From contig JBBIOD010000004.1 in assembly GCA_037443545.1 (NCBI GenBank), positions 24,326 through 88,325 on the forward strand: a stretch of DNA of 64,000 nucleotides. Direction: 5' to 3'. The stretch comes from JASEGV01 sp037443545. Lineage in GTDB: Bacteria; Bacteroidota; Ignavibacteria; UBA10030; BY39. A program made the position numbers and the translations under genes. Below the pieces are notes generated by a model. That model had not been told where the DNA came from and did not search any database. It was given only the letters and a program-made list of their open reading frames with translations. Positions 9,682 through 18,786 of this stretch are shown here, one piece after another (position 1 is the stretch's first letter; every line of letters starts with the position of its first letter).

Positions 9682-11469
9682 TTATTTGTTATCATCCTCT
9701 CTGTAGAGAGTTATTCCCCAATATTGTGCATCTTCCGGCGGGGTATCGTTCCAGCTATTGTATGAGTGCGAGTCGTCGGTTAGATACCGCAGGCGGTATT
9801 CCCCCTTATCGAGCAAAATTGTTGTGTTCACAATTCTGTTTTTACGGGCGCCGCCGGCATGAAAACTCATCGAAGCAGTCATTTCCCAAATGATTTTTCC
9901 AGTGTTAACATTTTCAATACTACCATAGTCGAACATCTCGTTCCGCTGCCCTTCACCGATAGAGTAAATTCGGATGCGGGTTGGTTCGTTCAGTTTAAAA
10001 GTTTCTGACAGATTTGCATTGTCGCGAACACGTACAATTTGGGCGATAATATTTTTGTCCCGTTCCGGTGTAAATTTATCGACCGCACTTTTTTCGAAAT
10101 TATTTTCAACAGCATAGATTGTAATTCCCCAGTGCTCTTGATCGTAGGGGGGCGAAACGTTCCAGTCGTTATAAGAATGAGAATCATCGCTTTGAAAATT
10201 AACTATGTAATTCCCTTTTACGAGATGAACAATTTCGTCGATCATTCTATTTTTTGTTCCGCCTCCTGCGTGAACAGTTTTATCTACGTTCATTTCCCAA
10301 ACTTTTTCTCTCGTCTGTGCATTAATAATCCAGCCGTAATCTGCCATTCGCCGCCGCGAGGAATATCTTTCGCCGATTGCATATATCCGCACATCCATAT
10401 CTTGTTTGAGTGTAAATCCTTCACTGCGATTTTCGTTGTTGCCTAGTTTCGTAATTGCGGTAATTACATTTTTCTCGTCGTTGTAAGTAAACAGGTTAAA
10501 CGAATTTCGGTCGGCTTCCGATTGTCCCATCAATGTGATGCCGTAGTTTAATGGGTCGTATGGTGGCGCTTCATTCCAATCAATGTATGAGTGAGAATCG
10601 TCAGTGAAATAATAGACAACATATTTACCCGGATTGAGATTAACAGTTCCATCGAATTTTAAATTTTTATCGGCGCCGCCTGCTTTTGTTGTATTGCTTT
10701 GTTTCATTTCCCATATCCGTTTACGCGTATTTACATCAATTATAAATCCGAAGTCGGAAAGGCCTTCTCGTCGCACTCCTTCGCCTAAAGCGTAAATATG
10801 AATTGCGACAGGTTTATCTAAAACGAAGCCTTGTTGTACGTATTCATTCTCACCTAACCCGATTGATTTGTAGAGGACGTACGAAAAATCTTGAGGTGGA
10901 TTAAACAATGATATTTCAGCCCGTTCATCTGCTAATAATTCGATGCCCCAGTTTTTAGAATTTTTCATCCACTCTCTGAAGATATCAACACCGAACCAGT
11001 CTTCTATCCATGAGGCTATCCAATCGTGCCTGGATCCAATACTTATAATGTCACCGCTTTTTCTGTGGTCGATATTAGCCCGGATATTTGTAAATGTCGA
11101 TTGATAACCGAAATACGTTGCAGCGAAATAAACTTCGTACGATCCTTTTGGCAGCGTAATATAGTCATCACACTTCCTATTGGTGCCGGTTAAACTCGTG
11201 TTATCGCGCGTCATCAGCCAAACTTTTTCGCGTGTGTCCGAATTAATAATCCAGCCATATGCGAACAACTTGTCGCGATAGTCTCGTTTTTTTTCTGACG
11301 CAGCGCCTCTTGCTTTGACGTGAATTGTAGTTTGATCATTCAGCTTAAAGCCGCCCGATTTTAATTCAGTGCGGCTAAAATCTTTTAACTCAATGAAAGT
11401 TTTTTCACCACAGATTATAAAACCTGTGGTTAACAGCGAAAAAAAAGCTATAACGATAAATTTATACAT
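9682..11469 (-). CDS. Exported protein with four copies of an unrecognised ~115-aa domain
   Basis: 595 residues with a signal peptide (1 to about 21). Four tandem units lie at about residues 41-177, 213-314, 349-452 and 489-590. Each starts F-L(N/D)-hydrophobic-I-I-Y/K-A-GE, continues YGWIIN--TREKVWEM, then a KNR/GKY strand; units 2-4 end in TDDSHSY-DWN--PP-D---WGIT(L/I)Y. Unit 1 lacks the DDSHSY block and has an insertion of about 50 residues with Trp-rich sequence (HDWIASWIEDWFG), yet still ends WGIELL. I do not recognise the family. Conserved Asp, His, Ser and Trp suggest ligand binding, but no enzyme motif is evident. It is first in an operon with the Omp85-like barrel. Confidence 0.75.
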   Translation of the reverse strand: MYKFIVIAFFSLLTTGFIICGEKTFIELKDFSRTELKSGGFKLNDQTTIHVKARGAASEKKRDYRDKLFAYGWIINSDTREKVWLMTRDNTSLTGTNRKCDDYITLPKGSYEVYFAATYFGYQSTFTNIRANIDHRKSGDIISIGSRHDWIASWIEDWFGVDIFREWMKNSKNWGIELLADERAEISLFNPPQDFSYVLYKSIGLGENEYVQQGFVLDKPVAIHIYALGEGVRREGLSDFGFIIDVNTRKRIWEMKQSNTTKAGGADKNLKFDGTVNLNPGKYVVYYFTDDSHSYIDWNEAPPYDPLNYGITLMGQSEADRNSFNLFTYNDEKNVITAITKLGNNENRSEGFTLKQDMDVRIYAIGERYSSRRRMADYGWIINAQTREKVWEMNVDKTVHAGGGTKNRMIDEIVHLVKGNYIVNFQSDDSHSYNDWNVSPPYDQEHWGITIYAVENNFEKSAVDKFTPERDKNIIAQIVRVRDNANLSETFKLNEPTRIRIYSIGEGQRNEMFDYGSIENVNTGKIIWEMTASMSFHAGGARKNRIVNTTILLDKGEYRLRYLTDDSHSYNSWNDTPPEDAQYWGITLYREDDNK

Positions 11470-11887
11470 AAGAGTTACCCAGTTCTAATTTCTTTATTGC
11501 TTTACGATAATTAGCCGATTTGGTTTCGTTACAGTCATAATCGTAAAATAAATTACCTCAAATCGGGAAAACTATTGTATATTCTGCAAAATTCGGTTAA
11601 GAAACCATGTTTTTGTTGTTTTATTACAAATTTGTATGAAAATTAAAACGGCAGAAAATATTTTTAATTTATTTGACACAGCAGCTCTTGCTACCGATTC
11701 ACTGCTTATCGTTATCTATTGTAATAACGCTTTTTTGAGATGTATAAAACCAAACATGCTGATGATTTTGGGAAAAAATAGATTAAGCTCACTTTTTAGG
11801 AATAGAGAAATTATGGAAGCGTTTAAAGACCAAAAACCCCGATTTCAAATTTGAAAACGGGGTTTTTCAACGATAGGGTGTGGTACG
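11470..11887. other. 418-bp gap, terminator only
   Basis: Lies between the divergently pointing ends of the repeat-protein gene and icd. A 72-codon ORF (11636-11854) has no ribosome-binding site and runs into the terminator, so it is not called. Apart from the terminator at 11832-11867 nothing is recognised. Confidence 0.6.
11832..11867. terminator. Bidirectional intrinsic terminator downstream of icd
   Basis: AAAAACCCCG (11832-11841) pairs with CGGGGTTTTT (11858-11867), and the loop itself contains a palindromic TTTCAAATTTGAAA. It has T-runs on both strands. Its position 21 bp past icd makes icd the natural client. Confidence 0.85.
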
Positions 11888-13138
11888 TTACATATTATTT
11901 ATCATCGCATCGCCAAACTCAGAGCATTTAACTTCAGTGGCGCCTTCCATCAATCTGGCGAAGTCGTATGTAACAACTTTCGATTTGATAGTTTGCTCTA
12001 ATGCTTTTATGATTAAATCGGCTGCTTCATTCCACCCCATATAACGGAACATCATTTCGCCGCTTAATATAACCGAGCCCGGATTTACTTTATCAAGCCC
12101 TGTATATTTTGGTGCTGTGCCGTGTGTTGCTTCGAAAACAGCGTAACCGTTCGTGTAATTGATATTTCCCCCCGGTGCAATTCCAATTCCACCAACTTGC
12201 GCAGCAAGTGCATCCGACAAATAGTCGCCGTTTAAATTCAATGTTGCAATTACATCAAACTCGTCTGGTCTTGTAAGTATTTGTTGTAAGAAGGCGTCGG
12301 CGATAGCATCCTTCACTAATAATTTGTTTCCTGAATTTCCATTACAATCGTCCCATCCGACAGCAACATCTGAGAACTCTTCTTTAACAAGTTCGTAACC
12401 CCATTCGCGGAATCCACCTTCTGTATATTTTTGTATGTTTCCTTTATGAACGAATGTAACCGATTTACGCTTGTTCTCAATGGCATATCTAATTGCTGCG
12501 CGAATCAAACGCTTCGATCCTTCAATCGATACTGGTTTGATTCCGATGCTCGAAGTTTCGGGGAAACGAATTTTAGTTACACCCATTTCTTTTTGTAAAA
12601 AGTCGATTAACTTTTTTACTTCAGGTGTTCCTACTTTCCATTCGATTCCCGCGTAAATATCTTCTGTGTTTTCACGGAAGATAACCATATCGATCTGATT
12701 AGGATTTTTAACCGGCGATGGAACTCCATTAAAATATCTGACTGGTCTTAAACAAACGTACAAATCGAGGAGTTGCCGCAATGCAACATTGATTGAACGG
12801 AATCCACCGCCAATCGGAGTTGTTAGAGGTCCTTTAATTCCAATAATGTTTTCTTTAATTGCTTCCAAAGTATCGTTGGGCAACCAAGTATTCGGTCCGT
12901 ATATTTCGTTCGATTTATCACCGGCATATACTTCGAACCAAACTATTTTACGTTTTCGGTTGTATGCTTTTTCTACTGCCGCATCCAGCACTCGAACTGA
13001 AGCACGCCAGATATCTGAACCTGTACCATCACCCTCGATAAAAGGTATTATAGGATTATCGGGTATGTTTAGTTTTCCATTTGTGACTGTTATTTTTTGT
13101 CCCTCTTTTGGGGGGATTAATTTTTGATAATTTACCAC
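11888..13138 (-). CDS. icd: Isocitrate dehydrogenase (NADP+)
   Basis: Oxidative decarboxylation of isocitrate to 2-oxoglutarate. The GTG start is supported by GGAG (13144-13147) five bases upstream. The protein is of the E. coli type: the substrate and phosphorylation loop GGGFRSINVALRQ has Ser115 at the E. coli Ser113 position. HGTAPKYTG with Lys-Tyr, and VTYDFARLMEG with Tyr and Arg, keep the residues that give NADP+ specificity in the E. coli enzyme. The C-terminus ECSEFGDAMI-like ending is also conserved. It lies 34 bp after acn in the same direction, forming a TCA-cycle operon. No AceK kinase is in the window. Confidence 0.96.
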   Translation of the reverse strand: MVNYQKLIPPKEGQKITVTNGKLNIPDNPIIPFIEGDGTGSDIWRASVRVLDAAVEKAYNRKRKIVWFEVYAGDKSNEIYGPNTWLPNDTLEAIKENIIGIKGPLTTPIGGGFRSINVALRQLLDLYVCLRPVRYFNGVPSPVKNPNQIDMVIFRENTEDIYAGIEWKVGTPEVKKLIDFLQKEMGVTKIRFPETSSIGIKPVSIEGSKRLIRAAIRYAIENKRKSVTFVHKGNIQKYTEGGFREWGYELVKEEFSDVAVGWDDCNGNSGNKLLVKDAIADAFLQQILTRPDEFDVIATLNLNGDYLSDALAAQVGGIGIAPGGNINYTNGYAVFEATHGTAPKYTGLDKVNPGSVILSGEMMFRYMGWNEAADLIIKALEQTIKSKVVTYDFARLMEGATEVKCSEFGDAMINNM

Positions 13139-13172
13139 TGTAACTCCGTTGAATGATATTTATGATAGTTAG

Positions 13173-15248
13173 TTATTTTTTCCTTGCCATATTGAGCATT
13201 CCCCCTGCGAATAAAATTTCCTTCTGTCGTTCGGTTAAATCGTATCCTAATTTTATTTGTATGTTTTTTGTGAGATTCTTCAGTGAGACTTCTCCATTTT
13301 GTACACCCGATTTTAATTGAGTGGTTATGTTCTCCAAAACAAGTTCATCTCCAAATTCTATATTTTTGTAATCATTCGTATCCGAGAATGTAAGCGGGAG
13401 GATTCCGAAGTTGATGAGATTTGCACGGTGAATACGATTGAATATTTTAACGATAACAGCTTTTACTCCTAAAAACCTTGGGGATAGTGCCGCATGTTCA
13501 CGGCTTGATCCCTGTCCGTAGTTATCGCCGCCGATTACGAAACCCCCTTCCCATTCTTTAGCACGTTTCGGAAATTCTGGATCGATGCGTGTAAAAGTGA
13601 AATCGGAAATTGCCGGAATATTAGAGCGTAGCGGGAGGACTTTTGCACCAGCCGGTGAAATATGGTCGGTCGAAATATTATCCCCCGCTTTCAAAAGAAC
13701 TCTGCCTTTAATGGTTTCGGGCATTTCATCAAATTGTGGAATAGGTTTTATGTTAGGCCCGCGGAGAACTTCAACCTTTCCAGAATCTGTCGCTGGAGGA
13801 ATAATCATCGAATCGTTGATTAAATATTTACCCGGCTCTTCGCGGTCGAGTGGTGCAATATTTAAATTTTTCGCAACCTCCCGCGGGTCGGCAATTTTTC
13901 CGACAAGAGCTGTTGCTGTAGCAGTTTCCGGTGATGCAAGATATACTTTTGCATCTATAGTTCCGCTTCTCCCTTCAAAATTTCGGTTGAACGAACGGAC
14001 TGAAACAGACCCGCTCGGCGGGGCCTGTCCCATTCCGATACACGGTCCGCACGCCGATTCCAAAATTCGTGCACCCGACGAAATTATATCGCCTAATTCT
14101 CCCGAACGTGCAATCATTTCAAAAACTTGTTTCGACCCTGGGCTTAAAGTGAAAGATGTAATTGGGCTAACGGTGCGGTTCTTTAACATATGGGCAGCAA
14201 CTTTTAAATCATAGTAACTCGAATTTGTGCACGATCCGATGCACGATTGTTCAGCTTTAATATTTTGGTTTGCTAGTTCACTTACCTTTACTACATTATC
14301 GGGTGAGTTGGGTTGAGCGATCATCGGTTCTAATTTGTTCAAGTCAATTACTATACCGTCAAATTCAACAGTTACAAATCCTGCATCATCGGGCTTGCTG
14401 ATAGCTAGATTCACACTACCCCCTTCATGGAGGGCTGTTATAGCTTTTGCATCGTTCACTGTATGCAATCGTAAATCGCATCTATCGTACGTTGCGTTGT
14501 CGTCAGCTTTTAATTCTTTCCAAACTTCACTTCTTCCTTGTGCCGTTAAATATTTTTTTGTGATGTGATCGCTCGGGAAAATCGATGTTGTAGCGCCTAA
14601 CTCGGCTCCCATATTTGTAATCGTAAATCTATCCCCGATCGAAAGTGTATCAACACCTTGACCGTGATATTCAATAATCTTGTTGATTCCACCCTTGCAA
14701 GTTAGACGGCGAAGGAGTTCTAAAATAATATCTTTTCCTGAGACCCAAGGTTGAAGTGAGCCAACGAGTTTTACGCCTAAAATTTTAGGCATCGATATCA
14801 CATAAGCCTCACCCCCCATAGCGAGTGCAATGTCTAATCCGCCGGCGCCTATTGCAATCATACCCAAACCACCGCCGGTTGGTGTGTGTGAGTCGGAACC
14901 GATCAAAGTTTCGCCCGGAACGCCAAACCTTTCGCGATGGACTTGATGACATATTCCGTTACCCGGTCGTGAAAAATAAATTCCGTATTTAGCAGCTACA
15001 CTTTGCAAATATTGATGATCGTCGGCATTCATAAAATCTTGCTGAAGCATATTATGGTCAACGTAGCTGACCGAGAGTTTTGTTCGAACGCGAGGAACAC
15101 CCATAGCTTCGAATTGTAGGTAAGCCATTGTACCGGTTGCATCTTGAGTGAGAGTTTGATCGATTCGAATTGAAATTTCAGAACCCGGTTCCATCTTTCC
15201 TGAAACGAGGTGATCTCTAAGGATTTTTTGAGAAAGGTTATGTGCCAT
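13173..15248 (-). CDS. Aconitate hydratase
   Basis: Interconverts citrate and isocitrate, feeding the downstream icd. Start ATG at 15248 with AGGAAA upstream. 691 residues. It has the three Fe-S cysteines of aconitases in IGSCTNSSYYD and ESACGPCIGMGQ, the substrate segments GSDSHTPTGGGLG and SSREHAALSPRFLG, and a fused C-terminal swivel domain (from about residue 520, GRVLLKAGDNISTDHISPAG). The length and sequence style suit the Aquifex-type or mitochondrial-like group rather than AcnA (about 890) or AcnB. First gene of an acn-icd operon with its own promoter at 15300-15328. Confidence 0.95.
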   Translation of the reverse strand: MAHNLSQKILRDHLVSGKMEPGSEISIRIDQTLTQDATGTMAYLQFEAMGVPRVRTKLSVSYVDHNMLQQDFMNADDHQYLQSVAAKYGIYFSRPGNGICHQVHRERFGVPGETLIGSDSHTPTGGGLGMIAIGAGGLDIALAMGGEAYVISMPKILGVKLVGSLQPWVSGKDIILELLRRLTCKGGINKIIEYHGQGVDTLSIGDRFTITNMGAELGATTSIFPSDHITKKYLTAQGRSEVWKELKADDNATYDRCDLRLHTVNDAKAITALHEGGSVNLAISKPDDAGFVTVEFDGIVIDLNKLEPMIAQPNSPDNVVKVSELANQNIKAEQSCIGSCTNSSYYDLKVAAHMLKNRTVSPITSFTLSPGSKQVFEMIARSGELGDIISSGARILESACGPCIGMGQAPPSGSVSVRSFNRNFEGRSGTIDAKVYLASPETATATALVGKIADPREVAKNLNIAPLDREEPGKYLINDSMIIPPATDSGKVEVLRGPNIKPIPQFDEMPETIKGRVLLKAGDNISTDHISPAGAKVLPLRSNIPAISDFTFTRIDPEFPKRAKEWEGGFVIGGDNYGQGSSREHAALSPRFLGVKAVIVKIFNRIHRANLINFGILPLTFSDTNDYKNIEFGDELVLENITTQLKSGVQNGEVSLKNLTKNIQIKLGYDLTERQKEILFAGGMLNMARKK

Positions 15249-15299
15249 AATGTTGTTTCCTGTTTAAGAACTATTTGATTATTGAAAAAAAACTGTGGA

Positions 15300-15328
15300 A
15301 TTATAGCAAAAACAATGCTGAAATGCAA
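15300..15328 (-). promoter_or_regulatory. Promoter of acn-icd
   Basis: On the minus strand: TTGCAT (15328-15323), 17-bp spacer, TATAAT (15305-15300). A perfect -10 box. Its -35 lies only 2 bp from the -35 of the divergent promoter at 15331. Confidence 0.65.
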
Positions 15329-15330
15329 TC

Positions 15331-15359
15331 TTGATTATCATAACATTAATAACTATATT
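15331..15359 (+). promoter_or_regulatory. Promoter of TPR/DUF3467/GH57 operon
   Basis: TTGATT (15331-15336), 17-bp spacer, TATATT (15354-15359). It lies before the ATG at 15406 and back to back with the acn promoter. It argues against the longer reading that would start at 15331. Confidence 0.6.
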
Positions 15360-15405
15360 TATAACAAATTTAATCAATCGTTCAATTTTTTTTATAGGAG
15401 ATTTA

Positions 15406-16605
15406 ATGAAAAAGACAATATTCTTTGTAATTTTAACAGTTGTATTTGCTAACCTCATCTTCACCGGCTATCAATGCGGTTCTGCTGAAATGACGAGTGC
15501 TAAACTTTACATGCAAAGATCGGAATGGGATAACGCAGAGGATCAACTTCAAAAAGAACTTGCAAAGCGTCCAGAAAATTATGAAGCATGGTACTGGCTC
15601 GGAAGAATGCATCACGAGAAGAAGAACTATCCTGAGATGTTACGCGCATTCAATAGTTCGTTAAAATTAAGTGGTCAGTTTAAAAAAGAAATTGACGCTA
15701 TACGTATGAGTGTATGGGCACAAACTTTTAACAAAGGGGTGGAACATTATAATTCAGCTCTGAGCAGCGAACCGGACAAAACTTCTGAATTTTTCGACAA
15801 AGCCATATCTCAACTAAAGACTGCCATCACGGTTCAACCCGATAGCTTCCCGCCTTATCGTGTGTTAGCTTTATCTTATTATGGAATGAAAGATAGAAGT
15901 AACGCAGAGAATTATTTGAAAGAAGCGATTGCACGACAGAACGATGCGCAGCTTGGACGCATTCTAGGTGGGATTTATTACGACCGTGCAATGTCGTTGA
16001 AAGCAGAGGTCTCAAAATTGGAAAGTCCTCAAAAAGAAAAAGCTATAGCTGATGTAAATAATGTTTTTAATCAGGCGATACAAGTATTAGAACATGCATT
16101 ATTGGCTTCTCCGAATGACGCAACTATTTTAATCATCTTGAACGATTCATATATTGCAGCGGGTAGGACCGAAGACGCGATGAAATCGTATCAACGCGCT
16201 ATCATTGCCGACCCGAACAACAAACTTGTTCATTACAACTATGGTGTATTGTTACTCCGTGCAACGAATTTCGCGGAAGCTGCTGAACAATTTGAGATAG
16301 CTTTAAACCTTGATAATAATTTTACAGACGCTTTGTATAACGTAAGCGCCACCTATATGCAGTGGGGTGCAAAGATGAAAGAAAAAGCGGAAGCAGAAAT
16401 TAGAGACGATAAGAACAAGCAATTGGATAAATCGTTCGAAGAGAAATTGAGAAAAGCTAAAGGTTTTTTAGAAAGGTTAGTGATGTTGTCCGAAAATGAT
16501 GTGGCTGCTTGGGAAACATTAGGAATGGCTAACACACTTTTGAATATCCCGAAAGAAGCCAAAGCGGCATTCGATAAAGCCGATAGCTTGAGAAAAGCAA
16601 AATAA
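15406..16605 (+). CDS. Tetratricopeptide-repeat protein, exported or lipoprotein
   Basis: Start at 15406 with TAGGAG (15395-15400) upstream, instead of an in-frame start at 15331 that would fall inside the promoter. Residues 1-23 form a signal peptide; Cys24 (TGYQC) could be a lipid anchor, though the residue before it is not the usual Gly/Ala/Ser. Several TPR units follow: about 40-110 (AWYWLGRMHHEKKNYPEM), 150-200, 265-330 (GRTEDAMKSYQRAIIADPN and NFAEAAEQFEIALNLD) and 375-end. A charged helix (about 330-360) separates the last two. TPR arrays mediate protein binding; the partner is unknown. The DUF3467 gene follows after 22 bp. Confidence 0.85.
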   Translation: MKKTIFFVILTVVFANLIFTGYQCGSAEMTSAKLYMQRSEWDNAEDQLQKELAKRPENYEAWYWLGRMHHEKKNYPEMLRAFNSSLKLSGQFKKEIDAIRMSVWAQTFNKGVEHYNSALSSEPDKTSEFFDKAISQLKTAITVQPDSFPPYRVLALSYYGMKDRSNAENYLKEAIARQNDAQLGRILGGIYYDRAMSLKAEVSKLESPQKEKAIADVNNVFNQAIQVLEHALLASPNDATILIILNDSYIAAGRTEDAMKSYQRAIIADPNNKLVHYNYGVLLLRATNFAEAAEQFEIALNLDNNFTDALYNVSATYMQWGAKMKEKAEAEIRDDKNKQLDKSFEEKLRKAKGFLERLVMLSENDVAAWETLGMANTLLNIPKEAKAAFDKADSLRKAK

Positions 16606-16627
16606 TATAATAGAAGAAAGTTTTTTT

Positions 16628-16954
16628 ATGACTAACCAACCGCAACAACCACAACAAATAAATATTGAACTTGGTGAAAAGGAAGCCGAAGGGATATATG
16701 CCAATCTAGCGATTATTACTCACTCGCCCGCCGAGTTTGTAGTCGATTTTACACGAGTGCTTCCCGGCCTCCCAAAAACAAAAGTTCATGCACGAATCAT
16801 AATGACCCCGCAACACGCAAAGTTATTGCAAAGAGCTTTAGAAGACAACATAGATAAATTTGAAAAACGGTTCGGTGAAATAAAAATTCAAGGCGAACCT
16901 AATGCCGGTGGTTTTGGTTTTCAACCGACAGACTCGCAAACTAGAGTTCATTGA
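16628..16954 (+). CDS. DUF3467 family protein
   Basis: 108 residues, with a Gln/Pro-rich start, then the DUF3467 core: INIELGEKEAEGIYANLA, SPAEFVVDFTRVLPG and a helix with MTPQHAKLLQRALEDN. It is small and soluble with no signal peptide. DUF3467 proteins are widespread but have no assigned function that I know of. The stop lies within a few bases of the next gene's start, so translation is probably coupled to the GH57 enzyme. Confidence 0.9.
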   Translation: MTNQPQQPQQINIELGEKEAEGIYANLAIITHSPAEFVVDFTRVLPGLPKTKVHARIIMTPQHAKLLQRALEDNIDKFEKRFGEIKIQGEPNAGGFGFQPTDSQTRVH

Positions 16955-16956
16955 GA

Positions 16957-18684
16957 ATGGGCAAAGAATCGTTCGGAAATTTTTTATTTGTATTACACAC
17001 ACATTTACCTTACGTAGTTACACACGGTAAATGGCCCCACGGTTCCGATTGGTTAAACGAAGCCGCTGCTGAAACTTACATACCAATTTTAAACATCCTT
17101 GACGAATTGTTGGATGAAGGTTATCATCCGAAGTTGTCGATGGGCATCAGCCCTGTGCTTGCCGAACAATTGGCTGATCCGGTTTTCAAAGATTCGTTCG
17201 TTCATTATCTCGACGAAAAAGTTTCTGCGGCTAAGAAAGACGAAAAATATTTTCAAACGAACGGCGACACCCACCTGAAGAATACAGCAAAATTTTGGAT
17301 TGATTGGTACAACGCACGAAAAGACGACTTTGTTCGCAAATACAATTCCGATTTAATTTCTGCTTTTAGAAAATTGTTAGTATCGGATGTGCTGGATATA
17401 ATGACTTGCGGAGCAACGCACGGTTATTTCCCGTTATTAAGCCAGGACTCAAGCATCGATGCACAAGTAAAGGTTGCCATTGCAACACACCAGCGACATT
17501 TTGGTGTAAAGCCGCGGGGTATTTGGCTGCCCGAATGTGCTTACCGTCCAAGATACAAATGGAAACCTCCGGTTAAAGTTCAGGGGCTTGCCGAAGAGTA
17601 TGAGCGACAGGGCGTTGAAGAAATTTTAGCTGAGAATGGAATCGAATATTTCGTGATCGACTCAGCTATGTTATTGGGTGGAAAACCGATCGGAGTTTAT
17701 CTCGAAAGATTTGGCGAGTTAAAGAAAATTTGGGAACAACACGAAAAACAAATTTCTATAAGAGAAGAAGAATTTGAAAAATCGGTTTACGATTTATACT
17801 TAATCGATTCGCCTGATAGCAAACTCTCTCCTTCGGTTGCGGTTTTTACACGCGACCCGAAAACAAGTTTACAAGTATGGAGCGGCGATTATGGTTATCC
17901 TGGCGACGGTGCTTATTTAGAGTTTCACAAAAAACATCATTTGAGCGGACATCGTTATTGGCGCGTTACACACTCCGATGCCGACCTTGCGGATAAGCTT
18001 AAGTACGAACCTGAAAACATCGAAGACAAACTTGAATCGCATTCGTCTCATTTTGTTGATATCGTTACTGAGACATTGAAGGACCATTATGCGAAAACTA
18101 AAACCATCGGTGTACTCACTTCGCCTTTCGATACTGAACTTTTTGGTCATTGGTGGTTCGAAGGTCCGCAATTTTTTAAAAAAGTATTAATGAAGTTGGA
18201 AAAATCAGCACACATCAAGTTAACGAATGCCGCTACTGAACTTGATATGAGGCAGCCTGTTAAAGTTGTTCAACTTCCGGAAGGATCGTGGGGCGAAGGC
18301 GGACACCATTTCATCTGGTTGAATGAGAATACGAGTTGGACTTGGAAAAATATATACCAAAATGAAATGCTGTTCAAACAAACTGTCCAAAAGTATATTA
18401 CATCTGCTGACGATAGGTTGCAATTTCTTTTAACTCAAGCTGCTCGCGAGTTGCTGCTGCTACAAGCATCCGACTGGCAATTTTTAATTTCTACACAAGC
18501 AGCTAAAAATTACGCCGAAGAACGCTTCACAAATCACAACAGCGATTTTAACCGGTTACTCAAAACAGCTATCACTTATGCAGATACCAGGATCATTACT
18601 GATGCTGATTGGGAATATGCAAACGAATGTTTGGAGAGGAATGTTATTTTCCCTGAAATAGACCTCAAAATTTGGCTAAAATAG
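16957..18684 (+). CDS. GH57 family 1,4-alpha-glucan branching-type enzyme
   Basis: The ATG at 16957 is preferred over a TTG at 16951 that overlaps the previous stop. The GH57 fold begins FVLHTHLPYV. The probable catalytic nucleophile is Glu193 in WLPECAYRP and the acid/base Asp392 in SPFDTELFGHWWFEG; both motifs match GH57 branching enzymes. A C-terminal helical region (from about residue 470, QAARELLLLQASDWQFLI) resembles the domain that follows in this subgroup. It would introduce alpha-1,6 branches into glycogen, the counterpart of the debranching enzyme at the left edge. No signal peptide, so cytoplasmic. Confidence 0.88.
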   Translation: MGKESFGNFLFVLHTHLPYVVTHGKWPHGSDWLNEAAAETYIPILNILDELLDEGYHPKLSMGISPVLAEQLADPVFKDSFVHYLDEKVSAAKKDEKYFQTNGDTHLKNTAKFWIDWYNARKDDFVRKYNSDLISAFRKLLVSDVLDIMTCGATHGYFPLLSQDSSIDAQVKVAIATHQRHFGVKPRGIWLPECAYRPRYKWKPPVKVQGLAEEYERQGVEEILAENGIEYFVIDSAMLLGGKPIGVYLERFGELKKIWEQHEKQISIREEEFEKSVYDLYLIDSPDSKLSPSVAVFTRDPKTSLQVWSGDYGYPGDGAYLEFHKKHHLSGHRYWRVTHSDADLADKLKYEPENIEDKLESHSSHFVDIVTETLKDHYAKTKTIGVLTSPFDTELFGHWWFEGPQFFKKVLMKLEKSAHIKLTNAATELDMRQPVKVVQLPEGSWGEGGHHFIWLNENTSWTWKNIYQNEMLFKQTVQKYITSADDRLQFLLTQAARELLLLQASDWQFLISTQAAKNYAEERFTNHNSDFNRLLKTAITYADTRIITDADWEYANECLERNVIFPEIDLKIWLK

Positions 18685-18708
18685 CCAATTCTCGTGTTTG
18701 CGTGATAT

Positions 18709-18733
18709 AGAGCATCTTTTCGCGTGGTGCTCT
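18709..18733 (+). other. Hairpin between GH57 gene and next promoter
   Basis: AGAGCATC (18709-18716) pairs with GGTGCTCT (18726-18733), including one G-T pair. No T-run follows, so termination is uncertain. A second small stem (TTGGCT/AGCCAA, 18672-18688) overlaps the GH57 stop. Confidence 0.35.
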
Positions 18734-18761
18734 TGATATTAGAATACTTTCTAGATATATT
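18733..18761 (+). promoter_or_regulatory. Candidate promoter
   Basis: TTGATA (18733-18738), 17-bp spacer, TATATT (18756-18761), before the ATG at 18787, which has AAAGGA upstream. Confidence 0.55.
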
Positions 18762-18786
18762 CGAGCCAGATTAAAGGACAAAATTT

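Noticed and set aside
11636..11854. 72-codon ORF upstream of the icd terminator
   Set aside because: No ribosome-binding site, no recognisable protein pattern, and its end lies in the terminator stem.
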